A stretch of DNA of 64,000 nucleotides from Cryptomeria japonica. Lineage: Eukaryota; Streptophyta; Pinopsida; Cupressales; Cupressaceae. Shown here piece by piece: positions 35,910 through 47,560 of the stretch. The notes beneath the pieces are model-generated. The model was not told the origin of the DNA. It saw only the letters and a program-made list of their open reading frames with translations, and did not search any database. The stretch is taken from NCBI RefSeq assembly GCF_030272615.1, contig NC_081415.1, forward strand, positions 631,137,240 through 631,201,239. Reading direction: 5' to 3'. The position numbers were made by a program, and so were the translations under genes. Position 1 is the stretch's first letter. Every line of letters begins with the position of its first letter.

Positions 35910-37679
35910 TCAATTCTGATCTCTTGGTATCTGCTCAAAAGTGATAGTAGTAAACGATGCCTTTAGATTGTCCACCATTTGCTTATATGGCATGAGTTTA
36001 TCATCCTTGGTCTGATATTCATCTATTGCTTGTTGAATGACTAGTTGGGAATCGCCATATACTTGCAGTTCTTGTAATTTCCATTGTACGACTAACCTGA
36101 GTCCTCTGATCAAGGCCTCATACTCTGCTATGTTGTTTGTGCATGGAAATACGAGCCTATAAGACTTTGGGATACTGTCACCTTGGGGTGTGATAAACAG
36201 AATGCCTACCCCCGAGCCGTGCCTAGTGTATGAACCATCAAAATATAGTTTCCATGGTTGTGTTGTTGTGATCATGAATATCTCTTCATCTGGAAAATTG
36301 GAAATGAGAGGATGATCACCTATGAGAGGTGCATCAGCTAACTGATCTGCAATAACCCGACCTTTGATAGCTTTACGGTCCACGTACTCAATGTCAAACT
36401 CACTTATAATCATTACCCATTTGGCCAAGCGACCTGTCAATGCTGCTTTGCTGAGTAAATACTTGAGTGGATCAATCTTTGCAATGAGTTGTACGTTGTG
36501 TGTCAACAGATAGTGTCGCAATTTAGTGGCTGCTAAGATTACTGCTAGGCAAGCTCGCTCAATAGGCGTGTAATTGAGTTCATAGCCCACCAGTGTGTGA
36601 GAGATGTAGTAAACAGCACACTCTTTTCCTTCTGCATTATGTTGTGCCAGTAGTACACCCAATGCTGTACTGATTGCTGAGATATAGAGTAACAATGGTC
36701 TACTTGGATCTGGTGGCATCAACAATGGTGGATTCATGAGATAGTCTTTAAGCGTCTCAAATGCTTGTTGGCATCGGGCATCCCACTGAAAGCGGATGTT
36801 CTTGTGTAGCAGTTGTGTAAATGGGTGACACTTATCAGCCAATTGTGCAATGAATCTTCGAGTGGATTGAAGTCGTCCTTGTAGGGTCCTTAGCTGACTG
36901 ATATTCTTTGGTGGTGGCATGTCCATGATTGCCTTAACCTTTGTTGGATCAACCTCAATACCTTTGCTTGAGACAATGTATCCTAGAAGTTTCCCGGAGG
37001 TTACTCCAAAGACACATTTCTTTGGGTTGAGTCGAACATGGTATTGTTCCAGTCTATCAAAGATTTTCTCTAATATGTCCAAATGACCTTCTCTAGTGAG
37101 TGATTTTGCTAGTAAGTCATCAACATAATCTTCCATTATGGTATGCATCATATCATGAAAGATATTAGTCATTGCTCGTTGATAGGTCGCTCCTACATTC
37201 TTTAGATCAAAAGGCATTACATTCCAGCAATATGTGCCCCATGGACATGTGAAGGCTGTCTTATGTTGATTTTCTGGTGCGATCTTTATCTGATTGTATC
37301 CTGAAAAGCCATCCATGAGTGAAAGCATGGCATGTCCCGTTGTTAGATCCACTATGATGTCGATATTTGGTAGGAGGAAGTCATCCTTAGGACAGGCCTT
37401 ATTTAGATCTCTGAAGTCAGTACAAATGCAGATGCCCCCTTTTGGTTTGCCAACTGGCACAATATTGGAGATCCATTCTGCATAATCAATTGGTCTAATG
37501 AAACCAACATCTAGGAGTTTCTTGAGTTTTGTTTTGACTAGTACTGCAATTTGAGGATGCATCTTACGAAGCTTCTGCTTGACAGGTTTGGCTCCTTCTA
37601 CTACGGTGAGGTGATGCATGACTAAATCAGGATCAAGCCCAGGCATGTCTGCATATGACCATGCAAAGTTGATTTGATG
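35910..37679 (-). pseudogene. T2 pol: RT, degenerate RNase H and second RNase H
   Basis: Minus-strand frame with RT motifs (KLRKMHPQIAVLV, PVGKPKGGICICTDFRDLN, and YVDD at 37116-37127), the first RNase H with LYISAISTALG (no catalytic Asp), and the second RNase H with LYFDGSYTRHGSGVGILF, NIAEYEALI and VYGDSQLV. Unlike T1, RT and the second RNase H are still joined here (KAIKGRVIADQ). The frame is closed upstream by TAG at 37680-37682 where T1 has CAG, and downstream by TGA at 35907. RT and both RNase H domains are otherwise uninterrupted. Confidence 0.92.
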
Positions 37680-37682
37680 CTT

Positions 37683-38813
37683 CTAGAAGAACTCTATAAA
37701 CTTAGGTCGTTCCTCTGGAGTGAGAAGAGATGCTAGATGTATGAGATGAGGATTTTTAGGAGTCCCCACATTGTATTCTTTGGTTTCCTCGATGAGAATC
37801 GTTGATCGTTCCTGTTGTGTACTATCAGGGAGAATGTCAAACCCTTCATCCTCAGGCACCTCAGAGAGGTTTTCACCGTTGGATACGCTCTTTCTTTTTA
37901 CTTTTGTCGGATCAAACAGTGCCACAGTGTGGTTTTCATTGGAAGATCCATGTTTTAATGTTATATTTTTGCAGCTGAAAGGTTTGGTATCTACCCCGAA
38001 GTATGTTGCGCTATTAAGTTCAATGGCAAATCCAGCTTTGTGATCCCCGCTTGGTAGGTTATCCCTTAATTCCAAAAAGTCAATGATGGCCTCATCGTTT
38101 TGGAAGAGGTCAAGACATGGGGGATTTGGTTGGTTCCATTCGATGAGTTCAGGGTGGATAATGGGCATTACTTCATCGATTAGGTTAAGTTCGTTAGAGG
38201 TATCAGTGAGGGTTAAGACGTTATGGTGAAGGTTGTTAATGGTACTCTCCCTGTCAGAATCAGGCGTAGGATGAGACGTAGGGTTTGTGGAAGATGTTTC
38301 CAGTTCAGGAACCCAAGTGGTCGTTATCTGTGCTTCTCCATAAACAGGGATGTCTTTGCGTGGTGGAGGTGGTGATGTGTCTTCCTCATCTGAAGTGTTA
38401 AGCTGTACAGAATCAAATTCCCACTCATGTGAGTCGATCTCTGAGTCACTTTCCAGCATCCGATTACTATACCATACTGGGATGTCCTTTGAGTTAAACA
38501 CTGTAGGTGTGATCGATTTATGTACCTTTGTAATTATCGGTGTTGCAGGAAGATTGATGGGGATTAAAGGATCCAATACGGGGAGTATTGGTAATATTGA
38601 CTTGGTGGCTTCTGTTGGTACTACTGGTGCCATGGATGCTACTGCGGGTTCTGATACAGTTGTTGTTGCTAATGGTGCTGCTGATGGGATTACGAGTTCG
38701 TTTGGTGGGATGAGTGGCATTGGTGATGGTTGTGTTGGGGTTTTGAGCCTCAGTGGGGCAGTCAGGATGGTGCTTGATGCCGCTTTGATAATGAAAGGTG
38801 GCCTTTTGGCAGT
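37683..38813 (-). pseudogene. T2 acidic Ser/Pro-rich linker between G-patch and RT
   Basis: A 345-codon frame with Ala/Pro/Thr-rich then Asp/Glu/Ser-rich composition, no recognised domain, and a block ending in LIHLASLLTPEERPKFIEFF just before RT, the usual pre-RT segment of plant gypsy polyproteins. Stops border it on both sides (TAG at 38814-38816 and at 37680-37682, both CAG-to-TAG). Confidence 0.85.
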
Positions 38814-38816
38814 AGG

Positions 38817-40958
38817 CTAACATAATGGTTTGCTGGGTTTTCCTTTGAATTTTAATTTAGGAAAAATCTCTTTTTCAAAGCCTAGGCCTGTATTACCTTT
38901 GGGCTTGAATTCCGGCAGCAGAGGTTCATGTCGTCCTTGTTTGCAATACCCCAAAGCACTTTGATCATCATACCCCATTCTTTGCATAATGAGGAGACCT
39001 TTGCCATACTGGTATGTAGGAAGTTTAACTTGTGGTATATCAGTGGGGATGGGATCTTTATAGATCCAGTCTGCTAAGTCCTCATCTTGGGTTTCTTCTT
39101 CTTGCCTCTTTCCAAGGATGAAAGGTGTCAAAGCACATGTTGGCGTGATCAGTGGTTGCTGGAGTACCTGCTGTGGTTTACCATGTGTTCTAGGAGAAGT
39201 GGGCATTTGTCCCACACAAAAGAGTTGACTCAAGTTGTATTCCCTGGGACCTTCCTCTGCTATTTTCATCTTAAGCTTTTCTTGCTTTGGTATAGTGGTG
39301 TTTGAACTGGTAAGAGAGGCTGGACTTATATATGATGTGGAGGAAATGACTTCTCTATTATTAGGAACAGTAATCTCTGGTTGATGGTTGATATTATGGC
39401 AAAATGCAAAGGGGTTTGCATCACCCAGAATTGTGATCTCTACACCGTTATGTGGGAACTTAATACATTGATGGTAGGTAGATGGAACGACTTGCATGGC
39501 ATGTATCCAAGGTCTCCCTGATAATAGATTGTATGGCAGAGGAAGGTCCAGAACCTGACAGATGATGTGCTTTACCACAGGGCCCACGCGGATTGGTAGT
39601 ACCACAACTCCTTTGGATGAACGCTCTGCATCATCATAGGCTTTGATTGTGATCTTCTTGCGAGGATCCACTGATTCTACCACATATCCCAATGCTGTGA
39701 CCAATTGTAGTGTACAAATATTCAAGCCTGCTCCATTATCGATCAAGACTCGCTTGATCCTATGTTGGTTGATAAAGCCTTCAATGTGTAGCGAAGCGTT
39801 ATGAGGTTGCTGGAAGGACGAGTTGTCACTTTCAGAAAAAGTGAGACAAGGTGATGACTTTAGACTTCCAACCATGGCTTGAAATTGGTCTGTATTCAGA
39901 TTTGCAGGGACTGACGCTTCTTGGAGTGCTTGATCCAAGATAGTTTTATGAGATGGCGATAGATGCAAAAGCTCTAAAATGGATATAAGTGTAGGGGTTT
40001 TGTCTAATTGTTCCACAAGATTGTACTGCTTTGGGATGGAAGTGGTGCCTTGTGGAGCTGCCTTGATGGTAACTTTGCCACGACGTGTAACAACATTGCA
40101 ATTTGAGTTGGGATTTTTGAAGGTTATGGTTGCAACTTGTTCATTGGCATCATACAAATGATTTACAGTGTAATTATATGCAGCCTGCGTATAATCAGTG
40201 GTATCAGTGCCTCGTCTGGAAGTGGAAGGATCCCTTTGATCTTGTGATGGAAGTGGATTTTTGAACATCAGATGATCATTATTGGTTGTTTTTGGGTTAT
40301 GTCCTTCAATTTCAATTTCTCCTCGATCAATAAGATCCTGAATGAGATCTTTCAATCGGTGACAATTACTTGTCTTGTGTCCTCTCCCTTGATGGAATTC
40401 GTAGTGTTCAGTATCTCTCCACCATGCTGGTTTGACCTGAGGCTCATAGTTTGATAGCTTAGGTAGAGTGACCAAATTTTGAGAAATGAGTTGTCGCAAT
40501 ACTGTTTCAATGGGTTCCCCTAAGGGAGTGTATGTGCATTTTTGTTTTTGCTGACGAGGTCTTGGTTCATCGTGAGATGTGATGCGACCTTGATTTGTAG
40601 GACCATTTGTGTTGTTTTGAGGTGGAGGATTCTGTGCTGCAAACCGAACCACAGGTTGTGCATTTTGTATAGTCCTAGCATCCACAACCCCATCATTGAC
40701 GATATTCTTGTTTTTATTCCAGAAGCTTGGTTTATCACTATTGAAGCGTGGGCGAGGACCATCTTTTGGTTCATTAAAGATTTTGATGAGTCCTTTCTTG
40801 ATAAGTGCCCTTTCACATTTCAAACCCTTGGTGATCATATCATTAAAAGAGTCTGTGTCTTTGACATCCAGGTGAAATTTCATTTCTTCGTTTAAGTTGG
40901 AAATGAATATTTCCACTAGTTCTCGTTCAGGTAACTGAAGAGAACATCTGCTAGACAT
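38817..40958 (-). pseudogene. T2 gag C-terminal half, protease and G-patch-like segment
   Basis: One 713-codon frame. It holds the end of the capsid region, the Cys/His segment (first Cys replaced: YEFHQGRGHKTSNC), the protease with catalytic IDNGAG intact and the flap/C-terminal LLSGRPWIHAMQVV continuous, then the CVGQMPTSP linker and the G-patch-like GLLIMQRMGYDDQSALG. It shows the gag-protease-linker order in one frame, confirming that the T1 breaks are secondary. The upstream TGA at 40962-40964 replaces a Trp codon. Confidence 0.92.
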
Positions 40959-40964
40959 TTGACG

Positions 40965-41792
40965 TCATCGTTGTAGGAATACTGAGAATAGTTCACCTGG
41001 TTTTTGTTTGGTGTTGCACAGATCAGCCATGGTGATGTCACGTTCAATGTTATGAGAGTAATGAGCTAGGAACTTTTGGATGAGTTCCTCAAATGTTCTA
41101 ATACCACCTGGTAGTCGGGAAAACCATGATGTGGTTGTGCCTCCCAAGCTTTGGGGAAAAAGGCGCATTATATAGGTGTCTTTATATGCTACTTCAAGAC
41201 AAGTGGAATGAAATTCTCTGACATGATCACGAGGATCTCCCTTTCCCCTATATTTTTCGAATTTGGGTGTTTCGAATCCTCTTGGAAAGGGTGGCATGTA
41301 AAGATTCCTTTCAAAAGGATAGGGACAGATGTCATTGAGGGATAATTGGTTAATCTTGACACCATTATGAAGCTGTTGGGCGAGAGTCTCGACTTGTTGC
41401 CGCAACATCTCCATTTCATTTGGAGGAGGAGGTGGTGGGTTACCTCGAGGAATGTTATATCTGATGGGATCTCTACCTCTTTCCTCTTCATGACGACTTT
41501 GTCTTTCTGATGCTTGTCTTAATTGGGCAAGATCAAAGTCAGAGGGGAGTTTGGCTCCTTCTTGAGCGAGTCTTAAGAAGTGAGCATCCGCATTGCTCCT
41601 GAGTATTTCGTCAAACAATCTGTTAAAGAGAGGGTTATGCTGAGCCCTTTCTATTATTGCAGGAGTGGGAGCACTTGGGTTTTCGTCATCTGCATTTCCT
41701 CCAAGTGCTTCTTGAAATTCATTGAGATTGTCCTCCTCTTCTTCTTCCCTTTCTATTTCTCGTTGCCTTGACTGTGATCGGGTTTGAGCCAT
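40965..41792 (-). pseudogene. T2 gag N-terminal part
   Basis: Starts at the ATG at 41792 (MAQTRSQSRQREIERE), aligned with T1. It carries the acidic N-terminus, the proline run and the first part of capsid up to VFLQR. It is cut from the rest of gag by a TGA (Trp codon, G-to-A). The ATG at 41918 is an alternative, but the MAQTRS start is the one shared by both copies with similar downstream spacing. Confidence 0.9.
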
Positions 41793-44508
41793 TTTGCTTG
41801 CAAGCTGTTGTTGAAGTTGTGTGAAAATAATGATGAGTTTTTTATGAAATGAAAGGTTGATGGTTGGTGAATTGTGTTGCACGTGGATCTCTAGCACTTT
41901 TAAGGTGGATGTAACCAAAATTCCTTCTTTGAATTGCTTGTTTGTTTGATAAGTTTTGATGTGATAAGTTGTAGAGAAATCTGAGATGTGTTACAGATTT
42001 AACTACCTAGTAATGAGAGGATTCACTCATGAACTAGTTTTAACCTGCGTAGATGTGTCTCTTAGGATGAGCTTATCCTAGATGTAGAAACAATCTAAAA
42101 AGTGATGTGATGTGTTTGATTTCAAGCAATATCTAAAAGAGAACTTGGGACAAGAACCTCTTAATGTTTTGAGAGTTGGGACGGATTGATGATGAAGTGA
42201 TGATGTATGAGTGAGATGATGGATGAAAATGTTTTCAACTTCAATAAAAACTTTGTGTTATAAATGGGACAAACTCTATCTCTTCCCTTTCGGGTGTTGG
42301 TGGTATTTCTCGAGCTGTGTTGTATGTGATACAGACGTTTGGGAAGAAGTTGGGATTAATCTTTCCTCCTTGGTTTTTGTGATAACTCAGAGCTCTATAT
42401 TGCATAAAAGCTCTGCGGTTCAATGATTCATAATCAAATTCGTTTGTTTTGCCTTGAAGATAGAGACACATGTGACGCAAGAAAACTCTATGGGAGACAA
42501 AGATTTGTCTATTGATATAGAAGAATTTCCTTCGTTTGATCAAAGCCTTTGAGCTTAATTGTCTTCTTTTCAAGTTGATATTTTGATGACGCTTCTTCTT
42601 TCGTAAGATGTGAAGAATGGTCATAAAATTTTTGACTCTTTTGTTGTTTGCACTTTGTTTTTGATGTTTTTGGTTGTTTTTGAAAGATGTTTGGTTGGAT
42701 GAATACTTTGTTTTTGGGATTGATTTTCTGATTTGATGTTTCTTTGACAAGAAAACAAAGCAAGCACACAAACACCAAAATGTTGCCTCAAAGGCACAAA
42801 TGAGTATGGGTCTAGATCAACCCAATCTTTGGACTTGTATATGACCCTTCCTTTAGATGTATTTTAAGGTGTATTTCCAAAGCCTGAAGTCGGCTCAATT
42901 TGCAATTGGTCTTTAAAACGAACACATTTCAAACACTTTTTATCCCTAAGGTCAAATGGCCAGTTGTGATAAATTTAGCCCACATCTTTATATTTCTTTG
43001 ACTTTGGTACTACATACCTTATGAATCCCGCTGTGGCAGGTAAGGATGTGATATACTAAGTCTTGCACGAGCATAACAAATAGATGATCCCTATGATGGG
43101 GGAGTCACCACTTTTATCAAGCCACAAGTGACTTTTCAAAAAACTATGTTTCTACTCAAGGAAATATGTATGGTGAGTATCTTGGGAGCAAAACCATCTA
43201 TGCTCCTGCACTAAATTATATCGCAAATATCCTCAATCAATAGAACGGGTGGGCTACTACTAAAATGTGTTTTAGTCATGTTCAATGTTTTTGGACATAA
43301 GTTCATTCTGCAGTGACTCACTTAAGAGCCTTGTAACTGGTGGTGGGGCCCATTTGTCCTTTCAGCCAGTTACACTGTAGGAACAGCTATACCCAAGGCT
43401 ACAGCTTTCGCTCTCACCTGATTTCTATAGCGGCTCGAAGGATTTATCGCTCGAGGTCGTTCCCAAGAGTATCGATCCCTTGGCAGGCCTCTCTTAAAAA
43501 GATAAAATTTTGAGTGTTACTAACACTTTTCTCTTGCACCTAGGACCACGAAAGCCAAGGGAGAGGATAGTGTGTGTTAGAAGTAGGACCACTCGACCAA
43601 CTCTTTGCACAAGTGTGCCAAGCACGAAAAACACTTGTTCTTTTTAATCTATCATTGCAATGTGATCTAACTATTTGGAGATGTTGCTCCAACAATCATG
43701 GTGTTCTTTTTAATTTTCAAAGGCAATTGTTTGAGTAAACAAGAATTTGAAAATCCTGGTCAACTTAATGAAAAACACGTTTTTCTTGAAGTAAAATTGT
43801 TTTTGAGCTTGAAGGAAAAATAGCTTGTTCTTTTTAAATTGCCCTAAAACAAAGTGTTGATTGTAAATTTCTTTTAAGTTGATGCAAGAAAATAAATTTT
43901 GTTTTGTTGATTTTAAGCACCAAAACAAAGTTTGTTTCCTAACTTGCAAGAAATAAAGTTGTTTTGTATAAGTTTGTGGTTCTTTTTACCTTGGAATAAT
44001 GAAATTCTTTTTAAGAGCCCCAAACAAATGTGTGATTCTTTTTTTAAAAGCCCAAATTTGAAATGTGAAGTTAATTTTAAACCAAAATAAAAAGTGAATT
44101 CATTTTTTTTAAACCAACTTCAAAAACAAGTTAGTAAGAAATATAAATCTACTTTTTAATCTAATTTAAATCTGCACAAAAGAGAAAAATAGTTAGTAAA
44201 ATCCGCCTATTTGGTGGGCTTCTACAAGCCTAATTTTTTTTTTGTTTTTTTGGTTACAAGGTGATTTGTACAACGTTCTGTTACAATAGCGCTAGTCTGC
44301 GTTTGAACAGAGGCGCTATTTAACAGAAACGAACTAAAAGAAAGGGAAAGACAAGAGAAGGCAACAACACTGAAATAGGGTGAATAGCGCCAAAATAATG
44401 TCAAACGCACCAAAACAGTGTAAAAAACGCAACCTGTGTGACATTTTCAACATTCAAACATGTTATTGGTTAAAAAAAAAAGTTGATCTTTTTGGTGTTT
44501 GGATTCAT
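41793..44508 (-). other. T2 5' leader
   Basis: About 2.7 kb, similar to the T1 leader near gag and increasingly different towards the LTR (43,650-44,500). It contains the 176-codon frame at 42241-42771 with the same uncertain status as in T1. Confidence 0.6.
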
Positions 44509-44521
44509 GTCGGGTTCACCA
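44509..44521 (-). promoter_or_regulatory. T2 primer-binding-site-like motif
   Basis: TGGTGAACCCGAC on the minus strand, two bases inside the 5' LTR; identical to T1. Confidence 0.55.
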
Positions 44522-44523
44522 AA

Positions 44524-46328
44524 TGATGCTCTGCAAAAAGGATTAGAAAATCTGTTTGACGGCAACACATACAAGAGCACAAGAAACAAACGTTAGTGTT
44601 AGCAACAAAAGATTATCCTAAACAGGCATATCAAGAGAGATATTAAGCATGAAACAGAAAGCATATAAACATAGAATAAAATAGCTAATCAAGATGCTCA
44701 TAGTTGCTCCTCCCTTGTTCCTCTCCTCTCCAAGTCCCAAATGAGTGTAGCTATCAGCTTTTAGCACTAGCCATGGATGCCATATGGAGATTCAAGATGG
44801 TTGAATATGATAAGCAAATGTTATGCAAGTGTAGATAGTGATGCTATGAGAAAGCTCTATGCTAATGCCAGTATAACAACAATAGTCTAATGCTTCTCTT
44901 TTTTTTGCTTGAGGAGAAGGGTTCTATTTATAGAAGAAATGGGGAAATGAAGGGTTAAGATTGAATGGTTTAATCAAGGGCCAAGTTTGAAAGTTGGGAA
45001 TCCATGTGCACAATTGGCACCAATAAAATGGTGACAAGTGTCAACATAGGATTGGGTTGAGAGAAGAGGTTGGAGGCATTAAAGGCCTGAGAAGACCTCA
45101 TGGTTATCTAGAGGCTAAGGGTCAAGTCCAAATTAAGATTACCCACTGGATTAAGAGTTAATCCAAGGATAAACCTTTGTGCAAATGTTTAAGAGATAAT
45201 CATGGTCAAAGCATTAATGGCCTGATGAGACCTTTGGGTTGGGTAGAGGTTGAGTCAAAACAAATGTTTTAACCATGTGGGAGGGTTTGAGGTAACCATT
45301 AATGGTTATTGGAGACTTTGGGGATTAAGTGGTTGAAGGTTGAAAACCTTCAATGGTTATCAAAGACTTTGAGCCATTTAGTGGTTGAAGGTTGAAAGCC
45401 TTTAATGGTTATCAAAGACTTTGAGGGTTTGAGAAGTGACTTCCCTTTTGCTTAGGAATGTGACAAAGTTTAGAGAAGGGGTTAGGTTATTTAGAAGTGA
45501 TTAGAAAATTCTAGAAGGGGTTTAGGCATGCAAGTGGATTTTGTAGGAAAATGCAAGTGGGAGAAATTTTGGTATTTTCAATTAAAATAAAATCATTTAT
45601 TTCAATTAAATGGTGTAATTTGCATTTGGATAAATATTCAAATAAATATTAATTTATTTAAATGAGAAAAATGAAGATAAAGCATTAAAATGCTTGAAGA
45701 CTTTGAGGGAAACCATTAAAGGCTTGAAGACTTTAAGGAAAACCATTAAAGTCTTAAGAAGACTATAGAAGGAAGCCATCAAGTTTGAAGACTTTAAAGC
45801 CATCAAGTTTGAATACTTTAAGGGAAACCATTAAAGGTTTCAAGTGGGTGAGGATAAATAGGATTTTAAATAAATAATTTATTTAAAATAGTTGTGCAAC
45901 TTGTTTTTGTAGGAAAATACAAGTGGGTGGAGGATAAAAGTGATTTAAATAAATTATTTATTTAAAATAATTGTGCAACTTGCTTTTGTAGGAAAATACA
46001 AGTGGGTAGAGGATAAAGGTGATTTAAATAAATGTTAATTTATTTAAATGTGAGAGGTGGGATTTTGGGGGATTTAAATAAATATTAATTTATTTAAATG
46101 TGAGAGAAGATTTAATTAAACAAATATGATTTATTTATTTAATTAATGGTTTGAATTTGGTTAAGTGAATTAAATCAAATAAATTGAATAATTTATTTAA
46201 TTAATAGGAGAAGAGGGTTAAGATGAATTAATTAAATATTAATTTAATTAATTCATTAATTGATGGTTAAATAATCAAATAAATACTAAGTATTCATTTA
46301 ATTAAGTGGACAGATTTATGTGACTACA
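44524..46328 (-). repeat. T2 5' LTR (1,805 bp)
   Basis: Same length as 30281-32085, about 14 differences, mostly transitions. The TATA-like box at 44924-44933 would start minus-strand transcription of T2. Confidence 0.95.
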
Positions 46329-46452
46329 ATAGGAGAAGAGGGTTAAGATGAATTAATTAAATATTAATTTAATTAATTATTAATTGATGGTTAAATAATC
46401 AAATAAATATTAAATATTCATTTAATTAAGTGGACAGATTTATGTGATTACA
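46329..46452 (-). repeat. Displaced outer end of the T1 5' LTR
   Basis: Starts with the ATAGG duplication and continues exactly where 30280 stops in LTR alignment, ending GTGATTACA next to the CTACT duplication. Because it resembles the last 124 bases of the adjacent T2 LTR, it looks like a tandem LTR-end repeat until the nesting is resolved. Confidence 0.93.
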
Positions 46453-46457
46453 CTACT

Positions 46458-47560
46458 TAACCTGAATATGCAAGGCTACCATGTGATCTGCAAAGTCTTC
46501 TACTTCTGAACTTCTCCGGTCTTCACTACTAATATCTCTTAATTCTGATATACCTCTAGGATGTACTCCGGTAAGAATATCAAAAGGTGTTCTTTTGGTA
46601 ATCCCATTTACTAAATTATTGTAGGCAAACTTATATTGTGCAAGAATCAAATCCCAACTTCCAATTTTATCTCCAACTATACATCTCAACAAATTTCCCA
46701 AGCTCAGATTAACTACTTCTATCTGTCCATCAATCCGTGGGTGAAAAGTAGAACCAAACTTCAAATCTATCTTCATCTTCCTCCAAAGTGTTCTCCAAAA
46801 ATAGCCAACAAACTTAGTGTCTCTGTCTGAAACTACGCTCTTAGGTAATCCATGCAATCTCACTACTTCCTTGAAAAATAGGTCTGCTACATGTAATGCA
46901 TCTGAAGTCTTCTTACAAGGTATGAAATGATCCATCTTCAAGAATCTATCCACTACCACAAATATAGAATCATTCCCTCACAGTGTTTTAGGTAATCCAA
47001 GTATGAAATCCATGCTTATATCCTCCCAAGGTCTTACCGGTACTATCAAAGGTTTATACAATCCCACATTCTGACTACTACCCTTTGCTACTTGACAAAC
47101 TCTAAAACTTTGCACTTATTTCTTAACATCCTTATGAATCTGGGGCCAAAAGTACTGCTCACTCACCAATGCTATTGTTTTGTCAATACCAAAATGTCCA
47201 GCTAATCCTCCACTATGTTTCTCCTTTATCAGATTCTTCCTCATAGAACTCTTAGGTATGCACAACTGAACTCCTCTTAATAACATCCCATCCTGAATGA
47301 AATAATCTAACCACTTGCTTCTATCTACGATAACCATTTTTCTACATGCTCTCCAAGGATCTGCAAAATCCGAGTCACCATCATACAAGGTCTTAAATTC
47401 CTCAAATCCTAATATTGTCACTCTCATCTCTGTTTGAAAATTCCTTCTCCTACTTAATGCATCAACAAATTTGTTAGATTTCCCACTTATATGCTTCAAC
47501 ACAAAGGTGTAACTCTGCAAAAATTCTACCCATCTTATATGTCTCCGATTCAACTTGCTT
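46458..47560 (-). pseudogene. OUT pol: RNase H end and integrase (interrupted)
   Basis: It reads RHIRWVEFLQSY and ISGKSNKFVDALSRR (end of RNase H), then the integrase zinc region (HSGGLAGHFGIDKT, then a decayed Cys pair with stop), the DDE core (FVVVDRFLKMDHFIP; SVVSDRDTKFVG; HPRIDGQIEVVN) and AYNNLVNGITKRTPFDIL. The frame stops where T1 is inserted; the remaining C-terminus and chromodomain are at 14118-14563. A further stop lies near 47119. Motif spacing is normal for chromovirus integrase. Confidence 0.9.

Larger units (their letters stand above)
30281..46328 (-). mobile_element. T2: second Tat-lineage element, nested in the LTR of T1
   Basis: 16,048 bp, flanked by the perfect duplication ATAGG (30276-30280 and 46329-46333). 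Both LTRs are 1,805 bp and differ at about 14 positions by my count, so this is the youngest insertion. Its internal region aligns with that of T1 from leader to polypurine tract. The first base is C where the other LTR has T (TGATG to CGATG), a terminal mutation. Gag-pol is closed by four stops (40962, 38814, 37680, 35907), all explainable by C-to-T or G-to-A change. Confidence 0.96.
14564..46452 (-). mobile_element. T1: Tat-lineage Ty3/gypsy element inserted in OUT integrase
   Basis: Flanked by the perfect 5-bp duplication CTACT (14559-14563 and 46453-46457). On the minus strand the LTRs run TGTAATCAC ... GCATCA. Span 31,889 bp; without nested T2 and its duplicated ATAGG about 15.8 kb. The 3' LTR is 14564-16349. 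The 5' LTR is 28732-30280 continued at 46334-46452, split by T2. Minus-strand order: leader, gag, protease, G-patch-like linker, RT, degenerate RNase H, second RNase H, integrase, long 3' noncoding region, polypurine tract. Two RNase H domains and great length fit the Tat lineage. At least four stops break gag-pol. Confidence 0.95.

Noticed and set aside
46329-46452. Tandem duplication of an LTR end
   Set aside because: The ATAGG duplication and collinearity with 30280 show it is the displaced end of the T1 LTR.
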